Below are positions 15,254-21,303 of a DNA stretch of 26,878 nucleotides, in pieces (the stretch's first letter is position 1; every line of letters starts with the position of its first letter). Where the stretch lies: positions 1 through 26,878 of the IMG/VR virus record IMGVR_UViG_3300042868_008767; one strand, given 5' to 3'. The notes below the pieces were generated by a model. That model was given only the letters and a program-made list of their open reading frames with translations, made no database searches and was not told the origin of the DNA. This DNA comes from a virus. The position numbers and the translations under genes are program-made.

Positions 15254-16843
15254 ATGAAGTTTAAAGACCTTTCGGTAAAAGACAAACAACACATTTATGA
15301 TGTTTATCATAAAAAAGATGATGGCCCATGGGAAAAAAGGGCGTCAAAATTAGGTGAACATTTCGGTGTTTCTGAACGTACTATTAGGAAATGGTGTGCT
15401 GAAAAATTAGGGTTTAAAGAAAAAGTAGATTCCGAACCTGAGCAGTATATTAAAGCAAAAGAAAAACAGCATGATGCTGAAAAAAAACGTTTTATAGTTA
15501 CGTGGGCACAAAACAACACACCAGTCCATAAGAAACTGTTGAGAAACATGGAAGCTTATGCTGAATTTATTGAAGCTGAAATCTTGGTAATCGCTGGGAG
15601 ATACAAAAACCCTACGAGTATCTGGACACAGAATAATAAAAACGAAGAACATTGGAAAAAAGAGGTTGAACCTTACTTGGATGCCAACAGACATGACGTA
15701 CATAGATTTGTGTCGATTATGTCAGATATCAAAGTACAACCAACAGCTGTAAACCCTATGACTGGAATGCAAGCCCTTAGCGGAGTTAATTCATGTATCT
15801 TTGGTAGTCCGAAGGTACAACTAGAGATGATTCCCGTGTTGGAAGGAAACAAACCAAAAATCATGCTTACCACTGGTGCGCTTACAATGAAGAACTACAC
15901 TGATGCTAAAGCTGGTAAAGTTGGAGAATTTCACCATACGTTTGGTTTTGCTATTGTTGAAATAAAAGATGATGAAACATTTTTTGTTAGACAAGTAACT
16001 GCCGATGATAAGTCTGGTAATTTTACAGATTTAATCTATCGCGTTCATGATGGTAGTATTAGTCAAATAAACTCAATAGCAGCTGCTGTGTTGGGTGATA
16101 TACACTACGGTCACCATGACCAAGAAGTGTTAGACACTACACTATCATTTTTGAACAAAATAAAACCAGAACATGTTGTGTTGCACGATGTGTTTGATGG
16201 TGATTCAATTAGCCACCACCAGATGAAAGACCCTTTTATTCAATATGGTAAAGAAATGACTGGAACCAATGATTTGGAGAAAGAGGTTAACGCAATGATG
16301 GTTGGTCTTGAACCATTTGAGAAATTTAACAATGTGGTAATTGTAAGAAGTAACCACGATGATTTCTTGGATAGATGGTTGAAGAACGAGGATTGGAAGA
16401 AACAACCTACGTATAAGAATTCTAGATTGTACATGAAGTATTCTGATATTTTGTTAGAACAGTATGGTAGAGACCCTTATAGCGTTAAAGGTGTTATTCC
16501 TAGTCTTATCAATGATAAGTTTCCTAAATTCAAAACTCTTGGAAGAGCAGCTTCTTACAAGGTAAAAGGATGGGAGTTAGGACAACACGGTGATATTGGT
16601 TCAAACGGTAGTAGAGGTTCTTTGTTACAGTTTAGAAAATTGAATACAAAGATTGTAGTTGGTCATTACCACAGTCCAGGTCGTAAGGATGGTGCTGTAG
16701 CGGTTGGAACAACGACTAGACTACGAGTTGGGTACAATCAAGGACCAAGTTCTTGGTTACAATCACACGTTATTATTCATAACGATGGTAGAGCTCAGCA
16801 TTTGAACTTTATTGATGGTGAGTTTACAACGTTTAAAATTTAA
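15254..16843 (+). CDS. Large metallophosphoesterase with N-terminal HTH, possibly T5 A1-like
   Basis: The 529-residue protein begins with a helix-turn-helix (KRASKLGEHFGVSERTIRKWCAEKLG, about 27-52), followed by a charged linker. A middle domain has TTGALTMKNYTDAKAGKVGEFHHTFGFAIVEI, a pattern I associate with phage DNA-transfer proteins such as T5 A1. The C-terminal half is a calcineurin-like phosphoesterase: LGDIHYGHHD, HDVFDGD, VRSNHDD and VVGHYHSPG give the metal ligands in order. T5 A1 is needed for host DNA degradation and second-step DNA transfer, so an early host-takeover role is possible. The T5 link is from memory and not firm; the metallophosphoesterase assignment is firm. The gene is monocistronic, with a promoter ahead and a strong terminator behind. 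Confidence 0.85.
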   Translation: MKFKDLSVKDKQHIYDVYHKKDDGPWEKRASKLGEHFGVSERTIRKWCAEKLGFKEKVDSEPEQYIKAKEKQHDAEKKRFIVTWAQNNTPVHKKLLRNMEAYAEFIEAEILVIAGRYKNPTSIWTQNNKNEEHWKKEVEPYLDANRHDVHRFVSIMSDIKVQPTAVNPMTGMQALSGVNSCIFGSPKVQLEMIPVLEGNKPKIMLTTGALTMKNYTDAKAGKVGEFHHTFGFAIVEIKDDETFFVRQVTADDKSGNFTDLIYRVHDGSISQINSIAAAVLGDIHYGHHDQEVLDTTLSFLNKIKPEHVVLHDVFDGDSISHHQMKDPFIQYGKEMTGTNDLEKEVNAMMVGLEPFEKFNNVVIVRSNHDDFLDRWLKNEDWKKQPTYKNSRLYMKYSDILLEQYGRDPYSVKGVIPSLINDKFPKFKTLGRAASYKVKGWELGQHGDIGSNGSRGSLLQFRKLNTKIVVGHYHSPGRKDGAVAVGTTTRLRVGYNQGPSSWLQSHVIIHNDGRAQHLNFIDGEFTTFKI

Positions 16844-16846
16844 AAT

Positions 16847-16878
16847 AAAAAGTGGAATAAAAAGTTCCACTTTTTTTT
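16847..16878 (+). terminator. Intrinsic terminator after the large metallophosphoesterase
   Basis: A perfect 11-bp inverted repeat, AAAAAGTGGAA (16847-16857) and TTCCACTTTTT (16865-16875), with a 7-nt loop, runs into further T. It begins four bases after the stop codon. Confidence 0.88.
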
Positions 16879-16907
16879 GTTTTATTAAAATAATGTTAGT
16901 ATCTTTG
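16877..16907 (+). promoter_or_regulatory. Bacteroidota-type promoter giving a near-leaderless transcript
   Basis: TTG at 16877-16879, at the end of the terminator T tract, a 20-nt spacer and TATCTTTG at 16900-16907 match the consensus. The ATG at 16912 is only four bases beyond the -7 box, so the mRNA should have almost no leader. Confidence 0.8.
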
Positions 16908-16911
16908 TATT

Positions 16912-17322
16912 ATGAAAGAAATAATTTTGGATTTTGATGGCACGTGTACGACACACGACTTTCCATTTGTTGGTAAAGACATTGGTTCTGTACCTGTTTT
17001 AAAAAAGTTGGTTGAAAAAGGACATAAACTTATATTGTTTACAATGCGTAGCCATAGACCTTATATCCATTCAGATGGTAAGACAAGAGATTGTCTTCAA
17101 GATGCAATAGATTGGTTTGCAAATAATGATATTCCATTGTATGGGATAAATACTAACCCAACACAACATGAATGGACGGATAGTCCTAAAGCTTATGGTC
17201 AGCTTATGATTGATGATATAGCAATTGGAGTACCTTTAAAATTTGATAAGGAATTATCACCAAGACCATTTGTTGATTGGTTTTATTTAGAAATAATGTT
17301 AAACGCAAATAATTTAATATAA
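16912..17322 (+). CDS. HAD-superfamily hydrolase, 136 aa
   Basis: This is a small HAD hydrolase resembling the Bacteroides BT_0820-type proteins. Motif I is LDFDGTCT with D7 and D9; LFTMRS is the motif II Thr region; LMIDDIAIG supplies the motif IV acidic pair. The segment GKDIGSVPVLKKLVEKGHKLILFTMR is typical of family members found in Bacteroidota and their phages. All catalytic residues are present, so phosphatase activity is likely, although the substrate is unknown. The start lies directly under its promoter. The stop overlaps the next start (TAATG). Confidence 0.88.
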   Translation: MKEIILDFDGTCTTHDFPFVGKDIGSVPVLKKLVEKGHKLILFTMRSHRPYIHSDGKTRDCLQDAIDWFANNDIPLYGINTNPTQHEWTDSPKAYGQLMIDDIAIGVPLKFDKELSPRPFVDWFYLEIMLNANNLI

Positions 17323-17498
17323 TGTACAAAATACCTTTACACGTATTAGAAGGGTTGTTAAACTCTCTAGAAAAATCAAATGCAGTTTTAAAAAAACTTG
17401 CTGAACAAGACGATTCTCTTGCGATACAAGAAGCGATAAGAGAAAATGACAAACAAATACAAATTTTAAAACTTAATTTCCGTTTCAATGGTAACTAA
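17322..17498 (+). CDS. Small helical protein, 58 aa
   Basis: ATG 17322 overlaps the HAD stop (TAATG), and the frame ends at TAA 17496-17498, overlapping the next gene by 11 bases. The product is mostly helical and heptad-like: EGLLNSLEKSNAVLKKLAEQ, then DSLAIQEAIRENDKQIQILKL, so a short coiled coil is likely. No family is recognised. It is accepted because it fills the interval between two solid genes with coupling on both sides; without it 165 bases would be empty. Confidence 0.72.
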   Translation: MYKIPLHVLEGLLNSLEKSNAVLKKLAEQDDSLAIQEAIRENDKQIQILKLNFRFNGN

Positions 17499-17841
17499 AG
17501 AACAAATTGAATTTTCAGAATTCTTAGAAATAGAAAACAAATTGGATATTCGTATCGGCAAAATAAAAGCTGCTGAACGTGTACCAAAAAGCGATAAGCT
17601 TTTGAAATTGACCGTAATCTTTGGTATAACCGAAGAAGATGAAAAAACAGTAGTTACTAACATTGGCTCTAGTGTAGAACCAGATACGTTGGTTGATTTG
17701 ACAATGCCATTCATCGTAAACCTTAAACCATCAAAAATGATGGGTATTACCAGCGAAGCTATGATTGTAGTAGGTACTGACGATGCAGGTCGAATGCAAG
17801 TTGGTTTAGATTACATGGGTGTAGGAACAAAACTATTGTAA
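17488..17841 (+). CDS. Stand-alone tRNA-binding OB-fold domain, 117 aa
   Basis: The protein is a tRNA-binding domain of the MetRS C-terminal / Arc1p / CsaA type. Typical features are FLEIENKLDIRIGKIKAAERVPKSDKLLKLTV, followed by KTVVTNIGSSVEPDTLVDL and the closing NLKPSKMMGITSEAMIV. In cells this OB fold is attached to methionyl-tRNA synthetase, or acts free as a dimer that binds tRNA or as a CsaA-type chaperone. Here it is free, with no synthetase. It may bind tRNA for phage translation or processing by Thg1 at 14425, but this is inference. Start at 17488 overlaps the preceding small gene; a two-base gap separates it from the Nudix gene. Confidence 0.9.
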   Translation: MVTKEQIEFSEFLEIENKLDIRIGKIKAAERVPKSDKLLKLTVIFGITEEDEKTVVTNIGSSVEPDTLVDLTMPFIVNLKPSKMMGITSEAMIVVGTDDAGRMQVGLDYMGVGTKLL

Positions 17842-17843
17842 AC

Positions 17844-18299
17844 ATGGGTAAGACTATTGCATCGGGTTTGTTTATTGTCAAAAAAGACAATAAAGTTTTG
17901 ATTTGTCACCCGACAAACCACCCACCAAATGTTTACAGCATACCAAAGGGTAAAGTAGAAGACGATGAAATCTTCTTAGAAGCTGCGTTTAGGGAAACAT
18001 ACGAAGAAACCAACTTAGACCTTAATGGTTCAACTGACTTTACAATATACCCATTGAATTCTGTCAACTATAAGCATAAGAAAAAAATGCTTTACCCTTT
18101 CTTAGTGTACGAAAACAAGAATTCTAAGTTTGATTGGGATGGGGTTGAATTGAAATGCAATTCAAACGTACCTGAGGACAGAGGTGGGTTTCCTGAAATG
18201 GACGGTTACAAATGGGTTACGTTGGATGAAGCTTCTAAAGTTTTACATGATACACAAGTTAAGTGTTTAGACAAGATTAAAGAAATAATTGAACAATGA
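17844..18299 (+). CDS. Nudix hydrolase, 151 aa
   Basis: This is a stand-alone Nudix hydrolase with a canonical box: GKVEDDE, seven residues, then REtYEETNL within residues about 36-56 (sequence runs PKGKVEDDEIFLEAAFRE). It should cleave a nucleoside diphosphate linked to another moiety; candidates include oxidised nucleotides, NADH, ADP-ribose or capped RNA ends. The N-terminal strand ASGLFIVKKDNKVLICHPT is typical of MutT-like proteins. It is separate from the Nudix domain fused to NMNAT at 2827-3807. Its stop overlaps the Smr gene (ATGA). Substrate cannot be inferred. Confidence 0.93.
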   Translation: MGKTIASGLFIVKKDNKVLICHPTNHPPNVYSIPKGKVEDDEIFLEAAFRETYEETNLDLNGSTDFTIYPLNSVNYKHKKKMLYPFLVYENKNSKFDWDGVELKCNSNVPEDRGGFPEMDGYKWVTLDEASKVLHDTQVKCLDKIKEIIEQ

Positions 18300-18520
18300 A
18301 ACTAGATTTACACGGATTAAGACATAGCGAAGTTCCAGACGTGTTAGATTCATTTGTTTGGGATTGCATTAGACTTGGTGTCGACCAAGCAGAGATTATC
18401 ACTGGAAATTCGACAGAAATGAAAACAATAGTAAAAAACATATTGATGGATTACGGTTTAGAACCATGTAATTTCTTTAATTTAGGCGGTAGTGTTACCG
18501 TTGATTTTGTAACAATTTAA
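18296..18520 (+). CDS. Smr-domain protein, 74 aa
   Basis: This is a minimal Smr (small MutS-related) domain. It begins with the signature LDLHGLRHSEV (3-13), continues with the helix VLDSFVWDCIRLG, then the IITGNSTEMKTIVKNIL block equivalent to the family's HGKG region, where GNS replaces G-x-G. Smr domains bind or cut nucleic acids; bacterial SmrB cleaves mRNA at collided ribosomes. With RNase R, IF3 and Thg1 in this window it fits an RNA-handling theme. Only the domain core is present, so it may need a partner. The start is coupled to the Nudix stop by ATGA. Confidence 0.85.
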   Translation: MKLDLHGLRHSEVPDVLDSFVWDCIRLGVDQAEIITGNSTEMKTIVKNILMDYGLEPCNFFNLGGSVTVDFVTI

Positions 18521-18532
18521 AATTTAATATAA

Positions 18533-18805
18533 ATGGCTGAAGTAAAAAAAGTCTGGAATGCCGATGGTAACGCCTTGTATTTAGGGTATCCCTCACAAGA
18601 GTTTGAAAAACTCGAAAATGTAATTTACAAAGTATCTTTGGATATGTTCGAAAGACCTTATCTTTCAAAAGTTGCTGACAACTTTACGTTTGATTACAAA
18701 TTATATGGTTTGGAAACCGATTTTATCAATCGTGTTATCAAAACATACAACGCAACGGATAACGGAAACTTAGGTATCTTGTTAAACGGTCTTAAAGGAA
18801 CTGGT
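18533..18805 (+). CDS. AAA+ ATPase, exon 1 (residues 1-91)
   Basis: This is the 5' exon of an AAA+ ATPase broken by a group I intron. Read through without splicing it would stop two codons later, after GTGNC. The exon ends at GGT 18805, in the middle of Walker A. Joined with 19981 onward, the codons read GLKGTG-KT-VSSKQ, restoring the P-loop at residues 86-93. The total product is 420 aa. The N-terminal 80 residues precede the ATPase core and include YPSQEFEKLENVIYKVSLDMF; no domain is recognised there. It has core similarity to the AAA+ protein at 1437-2756. Function of the assembled protein is unknown. Confidence 0.9.
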
Positions 18806-18855
18806 AATTGTTAAACTTTTTATAATCTTTTAGATATTTATATGTAAAAGATATT

Positions 18856-19746
18856 ATGAATATAGTTGAACAATATGAAAGTGGTAAAAGTGCTACTAAA
18901 ATTTCAAAAGAAACTGGGATTAGTTTGCACAAAGTTCTTAAACAGTTAAAACACGAAGGTGTTAAAGTTTATAACAAACAAAATGAAATTAAATGGGATG
19001 TTAATGAATTTGTTAGTTTATATAACAAAGGGTATAGTTTAGTTGAAATTGGTAAACAATTTAATTTATCTACAGCTACAATATCTAATGCTTTAAAGAA
19101 AATAAACTTTAAGGTTGTAAATAAACAAAACATAACAAAATTTAATGAAAATGTTTTTGATGTAATAGATACTGAAGAAAAAGCTTATTGGTTAGGTTTT
19201 ATTTATGCTGACGGTTATGTTTCAAGTAGTAGAAACACTTTTGAACTTAGCTTGGCGTTAAAAGATATAAATCATTTAATTAAATTCGCTAAATTTATGT
19301 CATATGAAAAAAATGTTAAAAATGACGATTATAGATGTAGATTCTATGTTGTTAATAAACATTTTAAACAAACATTAATAAATTTAGGTGTTATCCCTAA
19401 TAAATCATTAATATTAACATTTCCTAATTCATCACAAATACCACATAATTTGGTCAACCATTTCATTAGAGGTTATTACGATGGTGATGGTACTATTCTA
19501 ACAAAAGAAACTAGCAAAGTTAAACTTAGAGTTTCTTTATTAGGTACTGAATCATTTTTAAATAGTGTTCTTAATACGATTGAAATCGATAAGAAATTAT
19601 ATCAAACAACGTCAAATGTTAAATATTTTTCGTTAGCGATAAAAGATTCTGAAAAATTTTTAAAATTTTTGTATAAAGATACTACTGTTTATTTGGACAG
19701 AAAATATGACCTATATAAAAAGTATTGCCGTTCTAGTCAGAAATGA
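18856..19746 (+). CDS. Intron-encoded LAGLIDADG homing endonuclease, 296 aa
   Basis: This is a two-motif LAGLIDADG endonuclease: WLGFIYADG at 112-120 and FIRGYYDGDG at 203-212. The first 90 residues hold two helix-turn-helix-like segments (GKSATKISKETGISLHKVLKQ and YSLVEIGKQFNLSTATISNAL), one more than in its paralogue at 13550. It presumably cleaves intronless copies of the Walker A site of this AAA+ gene, driving homing. A TATTTATA element lies at 18835-18842, 14 nt before the start. Its 3' end, around 19721-19734, seems also to carry the intron's internal guide sequence, so the coding region overlaps the ribozyme. Family and role are confident. Confidence 0.94.
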   Translation: MNIVEQYESGKSATKISKETGISLHKVLKQLKHEGVKVYNKQNEIKWDVNEFVSLYNKGYSLVEIGKQFNLSTATISNALKKINFKVVNKQNITKFNENVFDVIDTEEKAYWLGFIYADGYVSSSRNTFELSLALKDINHLIKFAKFMSYEKNVKNDDYRCRFYVVNKHFKQTLINLGVIPNKSLILTFPNSSQIPHNLVNHFIRGYYDGDGTILTKETSKVKLRVSLLGTESFLNSVLNTIEIDKKLYQTTSNVKYFSLAIKDSEKFLKFLYKDTTVYLDRKYDLYKKYCRSSQK

Positions 19747-19980
19747 TTAGAATTATGAGAGGGTAAAAACGGTGAAGGCTGTGATGCTAATACCGTGCTA
19801 AGCTAACTAATTTCGAAAGGTAGTTAGACAGTGTAACGCATAGGAGATGAATAAATATAATTCTCCCACGAGTATCCTCCATCTTAACGAATAATGTCGA
19901 AGATGAAAATGTATGCTGAGCTATAGTGAAAAAGAAGCTATAGAACTATAGGATAAAAAGCTTATAGGGTAACAAAACTG
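19721..19980 (+). ncRNA. Group I ribozyme core and possible internal guide sequence
   Basis: GCCGTTCT (19727-19734) can pair with the exon 1 end AGGAACTGGT, giving a U-G pair at the splice site if one exon C is bulged, which is the P1 arrangement. The six bases before it, AGTATT, pair with five of the first six exon 2 bases AAAACT (P10). Core segments follow up to the terminal G. If right, the LAGLIDADG gene lies in the P1 loop. The pairing was done by eye. Confidence 0.6.
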
Positions 19981-20970
19981 AAAACTGTGAGTTCAAAACA
20001 AATTGCTAATCAGCTAAATCAGCCTATTATCATTGTTGGTGAAAATAAACCACAATATCCACCATTCTTAAATGGTATTCCTCAAAATATCACGATATTT
20101 ATTGATGAGTATGAGAAGACATTTGGCAACGCGTCAAATATGCTTACAATTATGGATGGTGCATCAAATTCTGAGTATAGACGTGTGTTTTTGTTAACAA
20201 CCAACGAATTGAGAGTTGAATCTAATATGATTCAAAGACCAGGTCGTGTTCGTTACCTTAAAACATTCGACCACTTGAAACCAGCTGTTATCAAAGAAAT
20301 CGTTGATGATATTTTGGTTCACAAACAATTCACAAACGATTGTATTCAATTCATTTCAAGTCTTGAAACAATTACAGTGGATATTGTTAAGGCAGTGTTG
20401 AATGAGGTTAACATTCATGAAGAAGCACCAACAGCGTTTGAAACTATCTTTAACGTTAAAAAACTTAGAGGTAAGTACAATGTGTCTATTCGTGAGGAAG
20501 ACGGTACACTTACTGAAATCGCTTCAAATATTGGTGTTCATCCGAGACCAATGTTTAACGAAGGTAATGTTGGTTACGGGTTAGAAGTTGATAGTGTGAC
20601 AGTTGGTGAAATCGTAAGAGTTGTTAACTACAACACAGTTGAGGTTGAACCATATGAATTGGAAGACGGTTCACCAGTTGGTTTCAAAGAAAACATCATG
20701 GTTAAAATCGAAGATGCTGATTTAATAAACTACGCTTACGCTTATGATGGCTTCGGAAGTACTCAAGTTTCTAGACCTAAAAAGAAATCTTCTGATTTCC
20801 TTAAAAACATTTCCAAAGAATGGGATGATTATGAAAAAGGTCGTAGAAACGGGAATACAAAACCATCACGTGATTTTGCTAAAATCAGTCAGCCATTTTC
20901 TGACGCAGAAAATGAAGTGATGAGTGAACAATCATTTGAGATGCCAGAAAATGGTATCATGGGTGGGTAA
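19981..20970 (+). CDS. AAA+ ATPase, exon 2 (residues 92-420)
   Basis: Exon 2 begins with AAA ACT, the Lys and Thr of Walker A. It continues with Walker B ITIFIDEYEK (D133, E134 in the spliced protein), sensor-1 LLTTNE, and the arginine-finger segment QRPGRVRYL. A C-terminal region of about 150 residues contains a beta-rich section (EDGTLTEIASNIGVHPRP) and a charged tail with RPKKKSSDFLKNISKEWDDYEKGRRNG. A GTG at 19987 could start an unspliced reading frame, but that would lose the P-loop, so it is not taken as a start. The stop at 20970 is followed by a 29-nt gap to the next gene. Confidence 0.92.
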   Translation, partial: KTVSSKQIANQLNQPIIIVGENKPQYPPFLNGIPQNITIFIDEYEKTFGNASNMLTIMDGASNSEYRRVFLLTTNELRVESNMIQRPGRVRYLKTFDHLKPAVIKEIVDDILVHKQFTNDCIQFISSLETITVDIVKAVLNEVNIHEEAPTAFETIFNVKKLRGKYNVSIREEDGTLTEIASNIGVHPRPMFNEGNVGYGLEVDSVTVGEIVRVVNYNTVEVEPYELEDGSPVGFKENIMVKIEDADLINYAYAYDGFGSTQVSRPKKKSSDFLKNISKEWDDYEKGRRNGNTKPSRDFAKISQPFSDAENEVMSEQSFEMPENGIMGG

Positions 20971-20999
20971 CATAACATTTTGATAACTATGAAAAAGAA

Positions 21000-21200
21000 A
21001 TGGTTAGTAAAAAAACAATCGATTTAGGTGAATACATTGTAAATATCACCTATGATAATGAAACAGGTGCTATATCTGTTGACGTTTTAGATGAATTACA
21101 TGAATTAATCGAATCGATGAACATTACCAATATCGAAGACTCTAGGGGTGACGATGAGGATAATGATGCTGCCATAGACATAGATATCAGTTTAAATTAA
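21000..21200 (+). CDS. Small acidic protein, 66 aa
   Basis: This is a small protein with a beta-rich start (MVSKKTIDLGEYIVNITYDNETGAISVDVL) and a very acidic tail (EDSRGDDEDNDAAIDIDISLN). No domain is recognised. It begins 29 nt after the AAA+ stop and ends four bases before the original start of the deoxyribosyltransferase-like gene at 21205. An alternative ATG at 20989 is in another frame and gives only 12 residues. Spacing and composition support coding; function is unknown. Confidence 0.72.
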   Translation: MVSKKTIDLGEYIVNITYDNETGAISVDVLDELHELIESMNITNIEDSRGDDEDNDAAIDIDISLN

Positions 21201-21204
21201 TCTT

Positions 21205-21303
21205 ATGCAAAAAGCTATAGAGATTCAAGCGCCAAACCAAGTTACTATTGACCAAGAATACGTTAATGTATTCTTGGCTGGTAGTATTGAAAATATTTTT
21301 TAA
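21205..21303 (+). pseudogene. Orphaned original 5' end of the deoxyribosyltransferase-like gene
   Basis: The frame gives a 32-residue peptide, MQKAIEIQAPNQV...FLAGSIENIF, then stops. Its first 30 residues match the start of the intact protein at 22372 in 21 positions, ending at the conserved FLAGSIEN motif. After ATT GAA AAT (21286-21294) the sequence departs into the inserted endonuclease element. This is the severed native start of the gene, with native spacing to its upstream neighbour. It could still be translated into a short peptide. Homology is seen directly; the order of events is inferred. Confidence 0.92.

Larger units (their letters stand above)
18806..19980 (+). mobile_element. 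Group I intron with internal LAGLIDADG gene, 1,175 nt
   Basis: The intron boundaries follow from the protein: exon 1 ends in T (GGT 18805) and the intron ends in G (19980), the two hallmarks of group I splice sites. Removal restores GTG-KT in Walker A. The insertion point within conserved P-loop codons is typical of homing introns. The 3' part contains group I core-like segments (ACCGTGCTAA at about 19793 and AGTGTAACGC at about 19830), similar to phage group IA introns. The LAGLIDADG gene begins 50 nt into the intron and takes up its 5' three quarters. Splicing itself is predicted, not shown. Confidence 0.85.

Noticed and set aside
19987-20970. GTG 19987 as a true start of a separate 327-aa protein
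   Set aside because: Without exon 1 the protein has no Walker A Lys/Thr; the splice-restored frame explains it better.
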